Below are positions 12,497-47,041 of a stretch of DNA of 64,000 nucleotides, in pieces. Origin of the DNA: Erpobdella octoculata (Eukaryota > Annelida > Clitellata > Hirudinida > Erpobdellidae); NCBI GenBank assembly GCA_963978895.1, contig OZ022244.1:20850717-20914716 (forward strand), read 5' to 3'. The notes beneath the pieces were generated by a model. That model was not told the DNA's origin. It ran no database searches and worked only from the letters and a program-made list of their open reading frames with translations. How positions within the stretch are numbered: the first letter of the stretch is position 1; each line of letters starts with the position of its first letter. Made by a program: the position numbers and the translations under genes.

Positions 12497-12807
12497 CAGT
12501 GTGGTGTAGCTAGAGTTTTTGGCGCCCGGCAGTCTAATGAATGCGACCCTACAACATTCTATTTGTCTTTAACTTTGCTTCCAAAATAAGCTGCTGACCG
12601 GGGCTGGGATAGTCGGAGTCACTTTTTAAACAATTTTTTGAAACCCTCGTTTCATTTTACCTCCTCCCAAAAAAACTTTATGACCGGGGGGGGAGGTAGT
12701 CGGAGCCACTTCTGATAAAGGAAGGAAACTATAGTCGTTTCTTTCTGACGCCCCCATGACGGTGCCCGGAGCAGCTTGTCTCCCTTCCTCCCCTAGCTAC
12801 GTCTCTG
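12497..12807. mobile_element. hAT-like MITE with 8-bp TSD (7/8 match)
   Basis: Ends CAGTGTGGTGTAGCTAG and, reverse-complemented from the right, CAGAGACGTAGCTAGG. Flanks AAACTTTG (12489-12496) and AAATTTTG (12808-12815). Ends resemble those of the element at 6082-7083. GC-rich, non-coding. Confidence 0.75.
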
Positions 12808-12954
12808 AAATTTTGTTACGCAATAACCTTTGATGTTCGTACATAGGCACTTTTGGCCTGGAAAGTTTTTTGGTCCTAAAAAATTGTACCAAATTTTTAA
12901 AAAAATTAAAAAATAGGTACTCTTTGATCTTCTACTCTTTGAGATCTACCTCCA

Positions 12955-13065
12955 TGCCAAAGTTCGTTAAAATTGGTCCAGTGGTTTGGATTTGCATAGA
13001 AGACAGACAAAAAACAAGCAGACAAACAAACAGTCAATTTTATATAAGATGGAGATTGTTGAAAA
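12955..13065 (+). repeat. Retroelement-like 3' tail with CAGACAAA repeats
   Basis: Contains AAAATTGGTCCAGTGGTTTG, then short CAGACAAACAAA repeats and TTTATATAAGATGG. This layout is common at 3' ends of dispersed retroelements in animal genomes; class not determined. Confidence 0.5.
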
Positions 13066-14184
13066 CCATTCTTTACTAATAAGGACAAAAATTGCCAATA
13101 GAACCACTTGCCATTCTTGCTAGATCATTTGCGCATTTCTTTTTGTTCATTAAAGACTTGACGGACCTGACCTCGCTAGTAATAAATAATATTAACTTTG
13201 CTGTAGACAGCTGTGAGAGAATCAACATTGTTTCAATACCACTAATAGGGTAAAGTTCCACGAGTTCGCTGATTATATTTTGGCACAGAAAATAGCTAAA
13301 CTTTGGACCATCTCTGATATATAATTTATTACTCTGGAGTTATTGGTAAATCTAGCATCGAGCTCAGATAAGAAATTGTCTACACACGCAAAAAGGATTC
13401 CAATATGCATTGAATCATGAATCATCACTAGGTTAAGTAAAGTTAAAATTAAAAAAATATATAGAAAACTCTAGGTAAACAATTTTAAATTTTAACAATC
13501 AGGCCCACCTCTGCTTCCCCAATTTACGTTCCTGCGTTTTCGTCTCTTATTTCTTCTCGACATTAGCTGAAAACATTCATTTTCTGTCAGTTCGTTGCTG
13601 AGTGCTCTGGAACGCCTTTCCGCATAAAGCGCTTTATAAACTAATAAATTGAATTGAATTTAAATTCTATACCTGCTAATGAAATTATATTGATTAAATT
13701 ACTAAAGCCATGGTTAGGTTACGTTAGTTTAGTTTATTTGAAAAGAAATACGTGTTTTTCGTGTCTACCAGTTGTTTACTTTTAGCTCGTGCTGTTGCTA
13801 AATTGGGTCTCGTAAGGGCTGTTAGTCGTCGTCAGTTGTTGACTCGTCATTTTTCTATTTTATAATGTAAACAAATGTAACTGTTTCGAAGGAGTGAATT
13901 GTACATTTGATTTTTAGTTACTGTGAGATATACTTTCGTATTTGCGATATAGCGTCGTTCACGTTGGTTATGGCTCTGTTTATCTGTTGTTAATGTTGTT
14001 ATCGACTTACCGAAGAGATGTGAAGAGTTGGAGATAGAAGACACTGAAAAACGATCAAATCGAAACGAATTATCTGATGTTAATGCATCAATTTTGTTTA
14101 CTAGTCTTAAATACATTCACAGAATATTTGTTAGTAAGTATAATACAATTATAGACTAGACTAAATAACTAAATAACGTGAGTT
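13066..14184. other. Intergenic and presumed 5' leader of the next gene
   Basis: AT-rich DNA with no coding exon recognised. A promoter and 5' UTR for the plus-strand gene starting at 14185 must lie here, but no core motif stands out. Confidence 0.4.
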
Positions 14185-17100
14185 ATGAGTACGTCTCAGG
14201 ATCCTGCCAAGTTGGTTTTCAGCCAAGGAAATACGACCTCAGGCATAACGAATGTTACTCACCCAGGGAGCCAGAAGCGGTTGGGTTCAATGGGTGTTTT
14301 ACCAAGGAGAGGAGGACGAAAAAAAACTTTGTCGTTGAATCCAGAAGAAAGAGAAGCTCTAGAAAATTTGATAGAAGAAGTTATAATTGATGGAGGAATG
14401 GGAGATAGTGAGAGTGCATCATCTGATGAAGAAGACAACTCACAGGAAGGACTTAAAGATAAATCAATGAATGCTATAAGTGCTAATTCAGGTTCTGTTG
14501 GCATCGACCCTAAGGTTTTGGGCACTTTTAAAGTATCGAAGAAGTTTTATCCTGGACAGTTGAAAGTTGCACTAAAGCACATGACGGATCTGCCACCGAG
14601 ATTTAGTCGAAAACTTAAAAAGGCAGAGAAGTATCTAGAATTGAATGCTGCTCAAAAAAAGGCAGCTGCTGCAATGAGCATAAAAGAAGAAGATGAAGAA
14701 GAGACATCGCCTCCTATTAATACTCCCTCATCTAATCCTGAGATAAAAACTATGCCTCTGTCACCTAAACAGCCTCAGAATGACAAAGAAAAAAATAAGG
14801 CACAAAAAGAAAAAACTCAAAAGGACTTGAAGAAAACAATTCGAAGTTTATTGTCTGACTTGGATCAATATGTTGATGAAAAAGATAGAACTTCAGTCTC
14901 ACTTGATCTACCAGGAGCAGTTTCATGTGCCGACCTGGAAAGAGAATCACTCGGAATTCCTTTAAATACATCTGAGGCTCATGTTTTGCCTTTGGCATCT
15001 CCTAAAGTCCACAAAAATGTTGCCAAGAGTGTTGTATTTTCAGAACCAGTTAGTATCAAGCAACCTAATAACACTGTAAATGTAGATAAAGCAAAAGAAA
15101 CTAATGTGGTAAATAAAACATTTGGTCATACTGCAAACAATTACAATACAACCGTCTCTCCTCAATTGTCTTCTACAAATCATTCAATCACAACTGCGTC
15201 AACAATTAGTCATTCTCCAGCTATTATCAGCAGCTCAGAATCTGCTAACTATCCAACGATAGAAGCTTCCAATAAGGCGAGTTTTTCACAGATAGACAAC
15301 CAGCCTAGAATGCAACAATACCCATGCATGACACCTGTCAATTTTGTTGATGGAAGTTCCATTGTGGTGCAAGTTCCACAGATGGTTCCTCCTGTGGACT
15401 TTTCAGTTCCTCCCCCCGCGCCGTTTTCATTTCCAACTCACTTTGGACTGCCTTCATCTCAAGATTCTTACGTACACAACCAATTTCAACCTAAAATTGG
15501 TTTCATGGAACTGACTTCCAGCCACGTGACACCAAACTATCCAAGCACCCATTCTACGACACCTATGCTTTTTCAGCCCTACAGTGCTGTGCCAGCTGGT
15601 CAGGCACAGCATGTTCCACCTTTCACGTTTGCCAGCAACCCAAGCATCTTTCTCAGTCGGTTTAATTACCCTTCGCAGGCAGTCAATTATTTTTCTCAGT
15701 TTCACACTCGTTCGGCTGTCGTCAGTCCTGCGTCTCCTTGCATGAAATCAACTCCTGAATATCAAGTGCCCAACAGTTTCAATATGAATTCAAATGTCTC
15801 GAAGCTTTCAGCAACTAACAGCCCTCATCAAGCAAGCAATGTGAAGACTCCCTTCAGAATTAAGCAGAACGTGAGTACGTCCTCTAGCAGTACAAAAGCT
15901 GATATCCAACCTGCTGCCAATGCAAGACAAAAGCTCCATAAACATTTGAAACACGATTACCAGGTTTATACTAAGCCAGATGCTGTTAATCAAGCTTTCC
16001 AAGGCAAAGAATTTAATTTTACAAAGTAAATGTTTTTGATTGTGTTTAATATTTATTACCTTAATTCAGTTTTGCTTTAACTCAATTTGAATTCTGTAAT
16101 TATTAATTTACTTTCCAATGAATATATGGGATGCGGAAAGTTCACCCCCGTGCTTTTCGCCCCTGGGAAAGTCCGCCCCCGGTTTTTCGCCCCTGTCTTT
16201 TCGCCCTCGGCTTTGGCTCTTAGTTTTTCACCTCTGGTAAAATTTGCTCCCAGTTTTTTGCCCCCGGTTTTTGACCTTCAGTTTTTCATTTCTTTTTTAC
16301 CCCCGAGTTTTTTAGTTCTGGTTTTTGTCCACAGTGGTTTGCTCTAAGAAAGGCTGCTATTGGATTTTGGCCTTTGTAAAAGTTAGTCTCCAGGCTCCAG
16401 GTTTTTGCTTCTGACTTTTTTACCAAAAACTCGGTTCATCAGCTATTTCAAGAAGGAAAAATTTATAAGAATTTAGAGAAGTATCTACAATTATCCTCCC
16501 CTCTTAACCTGGTCATCTGCTATTATGGGAGGGAAAAGTGTCTAAGAAAAGTGTTAAAGTGTGGGTTTTAAAATATTTGCCTTCTCGGGTCTTAGCTAAA
16601 ATAGCGCTCCTGCCCTCCACTAATTTTCAAATTTCCTCTCAAAGTCAAGTGGTCTGGATGAAACACTGCTGGCAATATTTTTCAGGGGTTATTATTACTT
16701 TTCCAAGGATAAAGGTTTGTGGGAGGGAAAAAGTCAAAAACCCCAGGAACTGACGTCTCATAAGAAGTACGTGTAAAAAAGTTTTAAAATGGTGATAAAC
16801 CTTTCCAAATTAAAAACAGGGATGAAAATCGAGGCGAAAAAATCAGGGTAAAAAACCGGAGGCAAATTTTCTCAGGGGCAAAAAACTGGGAGCAAAAAAT
16901 TGGGAGCGAAAAATTGGGGGCGAAAAAACGGGGGTGGAAAACCGGGGGCGAAAAGCGTGGGGGCGAAATTTCCCAAGGGCGAAAAACCGGGGGCGAAACT
17001 TCCCAGGGGCGAACTTTCCCGGGGGAAAAAACGGGGGCGAACTTTTTGTATGAGTATCTGGAAGGCACTAAAAGTATTTGTCTTGGTTGTTAATATACGA

Positions 17101-18824
17101 TAATGATATTAATATATGATAATGACATTAATATATGATAATGATATTAATATATGATAATGTATTAATATATGATGATTAATATATGATAATATTAATA
17201 TATTAATAAGGATGAGTGATTAATAGTAATAGTTTTTTACTTTCCTTTGCTCTCCTGGTGATCATTAAACTAATTTAAATATTTTAATTAAAGCATATTG
17301 GTTGAATCATTTATTGTGAACATTTTCTCTCTAGGAGTTCAGTCGTAGAAGTTAGTCAAAATCTCAACTATGCCACAGTTTCTCAGATGTCTGAGGTTCC
17401 ACTAGTTTCAAACACCAGGGGGTCCTTTTCTGCTGACAGGCCAGGTGATCGAGCTGAAACATCAATTAACTCTGGCAAAGATGTCATTATCATCAACAAC
17501 CAATCTTCTGACGTTTTTGATCTAACATCATTAACAAATGGGCCTCCAAACTTGAACAAAACCTCTGATCAAGCAACAGAGTCATGTGCAACACAGGATG
17601 CAAAGCTGCCCGACAGCACTACTGAAAGAAGTCCTGCAAAGATGTTAGAAATTTCAGTTGAAAGTGTTTCGACGGACATTTCAGAACAAGAGCATGAGGT
17701 GACAACTCAACTAAACAACTCCGGTGTAACTTCAACAAGCTGCATCTGTAGTGTTTCTTCACTGGCAGACATCAGTCTCAATAAAGACGAAAGCCTTATT
17801 TCTGATGGTTCTGGTCTTGAGGTGACTCTGGGGAAGTCTTTTGTTCAAAATCTCAAGCAGATGTTTGCCGCCACAAATTGTGAAGATGGTAAATGATTAC
17901 ATTTGTTTAACTTATAACTTAATGATTTCCCTTTGTATTTTTCTGTGTATTGAGATTTAGCATACGCCTTATCAAGATAAGTCTTGCTCAAGGCGAGAGA
18001 GGGAGGGCACTTGCAAAGGCAGCCATTTATAGGCGCCTACCCTTTTAGCAAATGCGAGTGAACTCCTTGCTTAAGGGAGTTACGCTGGTGATGCCGGTGA
18101 TGTTTGAATTGCCGACCTAACGATCGACAGGCGAACGCTCTACCGCTCTGCCACCAGCGCCTCTATATAAAATAAAATTTAAGATACTAGAATTTAATTC
18201 AATCTCCATGAATTTAGTCAGAGTATGTTGTTTTTAACATTTTTGTTTTATTTTTAAAATGTTAAATATATTACAATATATTCTACATTTAGTAATATTT
18301 TTAAGGTCAAGAGTAGATTCATCAGTTACTCCCCATGTTCTTTGTATTTTCGCAAGTTGGGTGATGTTCTTCACCTCTTGCTAATGCTTAAAGCCTCATT
18401 CAGCACAGTCATTGACAGCATTCAGCACAGTCATTGACAGCATTCAGCAGTGGATGGTTGCCAAAATAAGCTTAGCATGCAGTGGACTTTGGCCAATTCG
18501 TAACTTCTTCAGTAAGGAACTCAGTGTTAGGCCAAAAAAAAAAAGAATGTGAAATAGGAATCAATACTAGCTAAATCAGCAAAGGTTGTGGTTTAAGTAA
18601 CATTTTCAGGGCACTTTGAATTACCAAAGCTTTTTCCAAACAGGTTCTGTTTGTGCCAAAAAAGCTTTTTCGGGTTTAACAGCAACTCTTGTTTGCAAAG
18701 GCTCGCCATTCAGCATTGGACACCTTACAGCTCCACAGAGCAAGAGGAATCATCTCTGCAGTACTCTTCTAGATATGCAGTTTCAAGGCATGCATTGTAC
18801 TTTGAGATACATCTGGATTCATGA
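14185..18824 (+). CDS. Unrecognised Ser/Pro/Gln-rich protein, about 869 aa, 3 exons
   Basis: I do not recognise the family. Exon 1 is 14185-16025 (donor AAA|GTAAAT), exon 2 is 17335-17888 (acceptor CTCTCTAG), exon 3 probably 18610-18824 (acceptor TTTTCAG); phases agree at both junctions. If exon 3 is wrong, the frame would stop at 17894-17896. The N-terminus (residues about 30-75) has RRGGRKKTLSLNPEEREALE and an acidic cluster. The most structured part (about 110-165) includes KKFYPGQLKVALKHM and LPPRFSRKLKKAEKYLEL, which look like a conserved amphipathic helix. It is followed by a Lys-rich segment and a long low-complexity Ser/Thr/Pro/Asn/Gln region; residues about 580-613 (ARQKLHKHLKHDYQVY) are again ordered-looking. 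No signal peptide or membrane segment. Probably nuclear or cytoplasmic. Confidence 0.75.
16139..17046. mobile_element. Foldback with GC-rich tandem-repeat arms in intron 1
   Basis: The left arm (16139-16320) is a degenerate tandem repeat of GCCCCCGGTTTTTC-type units; the right arm (16820-17046) carries the complement (GGGGGCGAAAAACC units). About 500 bp of spacer. GTTCACCCCC at the left pairs with GGGGGCGAAC at the right edge. Non-coding; strong GC contrast with surroundings. Confidence 0.75.
17095..17215. repeat. AT-rich tandem repeat (TATGATAATGATATTAATA)
   Basis: Several diverged tandem copies of an approximately 19-24 bp unit directly downstream of the foldback. Confidence 0.8.
17940..18168 (-). 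mobile_element. tRNA-derived SINE (copy 1)
   Basis: Read on the minus strand it begins GAGGCGCTGGTGGCAGAGCG. The A box TGGCAGAGCGG fits the RNA polymerase III consensus and a B-box-like TTCAAACATC follows at tRNA spacing. A body shared with copy 2 (43019-43252) ends GCGTATGCTAAATCTCAATA. It lies in intron 2 of the unrecognised gene. Similarity to copy 2 is about 90% by eye. Confidence 0.9.
18398..18445. repeat. 23-bp tandem duplication
   Basis: Two copies of a unit starting TTCAGCACAGTCATTGACAG, with a partial third. Confidence 0.8.
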
Positions 18825-20101
18825 CTTTGTACTGGTGGCAGGTGAAACTGTGTGATTCCACATGCATGAGCCGTTCTCAGCGTTGCTGGAGTGTGTCTAG
18901 TTGAAAGTTAGACACAAGTTACCAAAAAAACAAGATGATCTATAGCAGTGCTGGAAAACCTTTTTATGTCATGGTCCAATTTCGTAATATGCCTCAATCT
19001 TGCTGGCCTCATGTTTCAGTTGAGCTCCTGGCAAAACCTTAGCTGATGAAAAGTGTCATCCCAACCTTATGCAAGTAGTTTTTGACGTCTAAAATATTTA
19101 ATCAAGCCCATTCTTTTTTCCATCGTATCCACACATGCACATGCACATGCGTCTTTTGGTTATTGTGAAAACAATAGACGTATGTGTGTGAAAGCTCACC
19201 TGTTGATTAGGTAAATTCGAGGATACATCATGAGTGTTATTTGATTATTCTATAACAAATTATAAGGCCTAGATTTTTAAAAACACAGGCACTTGCATTG
19301 ACCAAAACCTAGTATACACATTATAATTAATGACACCAGATAAGTAAAATATAGTAAGTTTTCAATCTGTTTTGTTCTTGTAAAATTTGAAAATCCACTC
19401 GATTCTAAATATATTTTGTTATTTTTTTCTTATCAATCTAAATATTTATGGCATCACAGCATTGTGTGGTGTATTAAATTAATATTCCAAAATTTCAGAT
19501 CCAGTTCCCGATTCAGTTTTTCTTCATGCTGACATCCTGAAGCAAATATTTTTATCCATTCAGAAATGAATTTGACAGTGTGGCGTATATTATTTTTATT
19601 ATTATATGCAATTAACAGTTTCAATTTGGCTTGCCGTTTCTTTTCAGTTAATTTCAAATTAATTTGTTTGCATGAAATGCCGATTGAAATGTATTGTTTT
19701 TGTTTTTTCCAATAACAGTTGCTTGATTATGTCAAATAAAATTGTCTCAATATTTAATGCTTATGTAATGAAAATATATGTGATTGTATTTTTCTTATTA
19801 AGATTGTAAGAGAAATAATTGTTTATAAATTTTTAATTGTATTCAAGATCTATCATATTTATGGATGCTAAACGTTGAGAAATTGGGTTTTTTAGTTCTT
19901 CAGTATTTATGAGATTAGTGTTGAGTTTTAATCAGGGGCGTCATTTGTGGGGGTTTCCCTCCAAGGCTTTTTCGAAAATTGCTTTTTTTTTTTTAAATAA
20001 TAGCTACTAGGTTTTTGGAGAAGTTTTTGAAAAAATAGCTGGGACTGCCCTCTTCCTACCATCTGCGTTTTTGAGATAAAAATGTATAAGCTTTGGAAAT
20101 T

Positions 20102-20136
<35 letters not shown>

Positions 20137-20499
20137 CAAGTTGTTATCAAAGCTGGACACAGGATTTTGGAAACCAGGGGAATGCCTGCGTTAGCAAATT
20201 GTATGATTTCAGATCACTGAATTTTATTTAAAAACATTAAAATAGTTGTAATTTTTTTCACATGGTATTTCTCCATTTTATTCAAAATTAGAACAAAATC
20301 GTTGAAAACTTAAAAAAGTGCGTAAAGCAAATCATTAAGATTTAACTATTTATAGTATTTAGTATTTATACAGTTTGCATGTCAGTTATATATAAGTAAA
20401 ATTTGTTTTGTTAACTTATTAAAATTAGTTATTCAAATATTGATTACCTAACTACTATGACCACCATTCTTCACTGACCACAAATGGGCCATCATTTCC
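18825..20499. other. Intergenic DNA with transposon ends
   Basis: A lone hAT-type end CAGTGCTGGAAAACC at 18946 (partner not found), another end-like CAGGGGCGTCATTTGTGGG near 19934, and a 32-bp poly-T at 20102-20133. No gene recognised. Confidence 0.5.
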
Positions 20500-20862
20500 C
20501 AGGGACGTCATTTCAGCAAAACCTTGGGGGGGGGGAGGCAGGGGCAAATTGTTCTAAAGGCCCACCAATTTAAAAAAAAATCACACGTTTTTGGAAAACC
20601 TTTTATTTCTTGCTCACAAAAAAAGCTGATGCTCGAGGGGTGTGGATAGTCGGAGCCACTTTTCAAAAAAAATTCACAGTCTTCAAGAGGCCCAGTGACG
20701 TCTTACAGAGAACCTACTTCCCCATCATAGGAGGCCCGCACAAAAATCTCAAGCTTCAACTTTACTCTTTTCAACCCATTTTTAGAGTATAATTTATATT
20801 TTTGGGTGCTCAAAACTACCTCAAGAGGCTAATAGCCCCCCTTCCCCCAATTGACGTCCCTG
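20500..20862. mobile_element. hAT-like MITE with perfect 8-bp TSD
   Basis: Flanked by identical TCATTTCC (20492-20499 and 20863-20870). Ends CAGGGACGTCATTTC and, from the right, CAGGGACGTCAATTG. 363 bp, non-coding. A truncated relative lies at 30236-30327 on the other strand. Confidence 0.88.
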
Positions 20863-20991
20863 TCATTTCCTAATGGGCAGAGATATTTAAATTTCGTTTT
20901 ATAAAAAATAGCGTGTCGTAAACATTTTCAACTATTAGCTCAGTATTTTAATGAAACAGTCACAATTTGTTAGAATGATTTCAATCCGCTT

Positions 20992-24398
<3,407 letters not shown>

Positions 24399-24979
24399 TA
24401 CAGCAATACGATAGAATTTCTTTTTAAAAATATTTTGTTTTTAGATTTCAAACTTTAACGAATTTTGAAACTTGTTTACGTGACGACGAAAAAAAGCGCA
24501 TTTTTGGCATGAAATAAAATTTAAATGATAGTCCGTCTGCAAAGTCTGAATAGATTTTTTTAGATGAACTGCTTATTTGATTGCCAAAAGTTAGTAATTA
24601 AAATATTTAAACGAAATTCGCTTTCTAAACTTTTCAAAAACACAGCTTTATATGTGTAATATTTGATGTTTCGTTGAGGGATTGTAAAACTCATTGAAAC
24701 TATCACAAAGGCAGTAGCTTATTTTTAGACAGATGTACATGCTTACTTCTTGTTGCAAAAAAAAATATTGAGGTCAAAACGTCTAGAAGTTCTGTCCTAG
24801 GTTTTTCGTAAAAAGTAAATTTTCCGGAATTCAAATTTTGGCAAATTACATATCTCAGAGACACACCAATTTTTTTATTTAATGCATAAATATTCAGCAG
24901 CATTTCTACAATTATTATGCAGACTAACTTGCACTTAACTCAATTCCAGGTTTTTTCGTCACGGTGTCAAATGACTATG

Positions 24980-25755
24980 ATTAACGTTGTACTGAATGGA
25001 CCACCTTACTTGGTACTGAATGGACCGGTTAATTCATTATAGTGTTAGTACTGATTATAGTTGCAATTACAATAGTGACCAAACTCTTACCCAGGAATTA
25101 ATGCTGGGCGTCTGTATAAGACAAAATATAAAATTGATACAAGGAACATCTGGAAATGCGACGAAACAGAAATGAAAACTGAACAAGTTCCAAAACATGT
25201 CATAGCAGGGAGAAGCGATCGCCAAGTGGCAACGATGACTCGACGGTGACAAGTGATGAACAGGAAACACTTTTTACTATTTTCAATGCGGTTAATGCTT
25301 GTGGGTGCTTAATAACATCATTTTACATCATCCCACGAGCGAGTCACGAAATGAACCACCGTGATGCACAAGTAGGACTCAATCAACCGGCTGGGTAGCG
25401 AAACAACTTTTTTCAAGTGATTCCAACATTGCTTATAAAACAACAATAAAAACAGCACCAATCTTATTAAACTTGAATAACCATGAAATTTCATTTGTCA
25501 TAATGTTAGGTTCTTCAGTTGTCCAGTTAAATGTAGTTCTGCAGTGTTTGACATTTTTGTAAATGTATTAAAAAATTGTTTAATATGATTATTTGGGGTG
25601 ATGAAAAGTAACATTGTTGCTGTTTGTAATGTCAAACTATGCATTATGATTGGTTTAATGTTTTTTATAAGCAGAACATCGATTTATAGAATGGTCCATT
25701 CAGTACATGGGGTGGTCCATTTATTACGACCACGACGTACTGAATGGACCACCTA
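24980..25755 (+). mobile_element. Pogo-like (DDE_1) transposon relic
   Basis: The plus strand, from about 25090 to 25390 with a frameshift near 25245, encodes IWKCDETEMKTEQVP (first catalytic Asp in the DET motif), KHVIAGRSDRQVATM, then TLFTIFNAVNACGCL and GLNQPAG. This is the order of the first part of a pogo/Tigger-type DDE_1 domain. Both edges carry copies of GTACTGAATGGACC, the motif also found near the ends of the two other pogo-like copies here. No exact termini found. Inactive. Confidence 0.65.
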
Positions 25756-27000
25756 AGTTTCAGAGGTGGGTTCACAAAAATGTTGTTTTCAGTAATAATC
25801 TGATATTAAAAATTTATTAAAATTTATCTATATCAGCCTTACATTTATCATTAAAATATTTACAAAATCTATGTAAACAAGGAAAAAAAAACTTAGTTTT
25901 TCAACACAAACTTTGATTTCAAATACACTCGATTTAGAAATACGAAAGATATTCAAATTGATTTTTTTAAATTGAATCATGTATTGTCATCCAATATAAA
26001 GCTATGCTGAAAACCGCACTAGACCACGTGTGTGGATCAATAAATTCAAAATGGCGCTTGCGGTTGCAGTTAGAAAGTGTTGCGGTTTACAGAATTCACA
26101 GTAAAATCCGCACATTTTAAAATCTCTTATGTTAACTTCACCGCTGGTCCTGCTTGCTTACATACTTATAAGCAAGTATACTTGCTTGATTGTTTACTTG
26201 CCTGCTTGAATATTTGCAAACCTTGAAAGTGAAAATTAACTAACTTCCCATTATCTAATTGAGCTGAAATTTGAAATATAGGCTTGCTCCTTATGACAAT
26301 GCATTCTGTTAAAGTTTGAACATGTTTTGGAAAAACAAATTAATTAAGAATAATTATTATTTATGTTTTAAAACAAAACAAATCAAACATGATTAAATAA
26401 ATGTTTACATATGTAAATTCCAAAAAATGTTGTTTAAAATTTTTTTGCAATAAATCAAATGCCGGCAAATTCAAAAATATAAAAGTTTTTTACGACTTAC
26501 TTGTTAAAACTTGTTTTAATGGCTAAAACTGATCAATTTTAATTATTGACAATATTTTACATAAAAAATATTTAAAAAAAACTTTTTAAAAAACCACGTT
26601 TTGTGAACTAAAAAGATGAATTTCTTTCCTTAATTCAAATACTCCACTCAGAACTTTTTCACAACTTAGCCATCTTACTCATGTGTAATATGGTAAATTT
26701 TGCAATTCTGTGTCTGTATTTTTCAAAATGTCTCTGAACTGTTTATGGTTGAGCCCATGTGACCTTATTAAATACACCATCTTCACCACATGATTCAGTA
26801 CACTGCTAATGTCCACACATTTAGCACATAAATTTGCTGGTGAATAATACAGTGCAGGAATATTGGTTGTAGAATGTGTTTCTCATTACACGTCTGCTTC
26901 ACCTGTCACTCATTTTCTTTACTCCATCAACAGTCAAGCAACTAAAGTTTGTCCAGTCCAAGAAAAATTAATACAAATTATATTTTTTTTAAATATAAAA

Positions 27001-27073
27001 GGTCTCCAGGGGCGGCATGTGAGGGCCTCGCGAGCCGCATCTGGCCTATGGGCCGCAGTTTGGAGACCCCTTG
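27001..27073 (-). mobile_element. hAT-type terminal fragment
   Basis: On the minus strand it reads AAGGGGTCTCCAAACTGCGG then GCCAGATGCGGCTCGC, the typical terminal sequence of many hAT elements. The other end was not found. Confidence 0.55.
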
Positions 27074-27712
27074 TGTTATTGTTGTCTTACACGAGACCTA
27101 AGTTAGCAGCGCAGCTGGATTCCCCAGTCTTAGACAAAAAATTTCAAGCATTAGGGTTGTGCTATAGTTAGAAAAATATTTAAAAAATCAATGATAGAAA
27201 AATAAAGGTAATATTGCAAGGATAAAAACGTTATGGAAGAAAAAACCGTCACGATTTTAGGTCATCCTTTTAAAAATATAAATTTTTTATTTTTGTTTGG
27301 GCCCTGTAGCTTCTAATTTTCTCCTGTAATGGGTTTTTCACTTAGTGAGTTAGAAAGATAAATAAAAATAAAATTGCTAAACTCAAAAATTTATTTTTTG
27401 AAAATGTTCCAGAACATTGTATCTTTATCTAAATGCCTGGAGAAGACTTTAGGTTCTAGTTTTCACAATTCTGACCCATTTTAAAATTTAAAAACGTTTT
27501 CGGTAGAATTTTTAAATTGAAATTTTTTTGTTAAAAACTAAATAGCTTTATTATATCTAAGGCAACATTTATAAAATGTTTAAAAAGTCAAATTTTTAGC
27601 ACGCACAAAACAGCTTTTTTGATGTTAATAATAATAGCAATCATGATCATCATTATCTTCATCCTCTTTCTCATCATCATCATCATCATCATCATCGTCG
27701 TCGTCTTCGTCG

Positions 27713-28186
<474 letters not shown>

Positions 28187-28361
28187 CTTCATAATTACGG
28201 AAGCCCTTAATAGAGGCAAAAAAAGTTCGCTCTTTTAAAACGTTAATTCCCACACCAAAGAAGGCTGTATGAAAACTTATAAACATGTTGTCCTCGATCT
28301 TAAAATGAAAACTAATAAAAGAATTTGTTTTTAAATACAATAAAATAAAATAAATAATAAT

Positions 28362-28367
28362 TTTATT
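28362..28367 (-). terminator. Poly(A) signal AATAAA of GNAO
   Basis: On the minus strand AATAAA lies about 56 nt after the stop codon, inside the third copy of the 26-bp repeat that includes the stop. Confidence 0.6.
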
Positions 28368-28370
28368 AAC

Positions 28371-28422
28371 TCAGTACGAGCCGCAACTTAGTTAACTCAG
28401 TACAAGATGCAACTTAGTTAAC

Positions 28423-28435
<13 letters not shown>
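28371..28435 (-). repeat. 26-bp repeat x3 that includes the GNAO stop codon
   Basis: On the minus strand the unit is roughly TTGCGGCTTGTACTGAGTTA. Copies of its TACTGA core end at 28423, 28397 and 28371, exactly 26 bp apart. The first copy is the real C-terminus of the protein. Confidence 0.92.
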
Positions 28436-47041
<18,606 letters not shown>

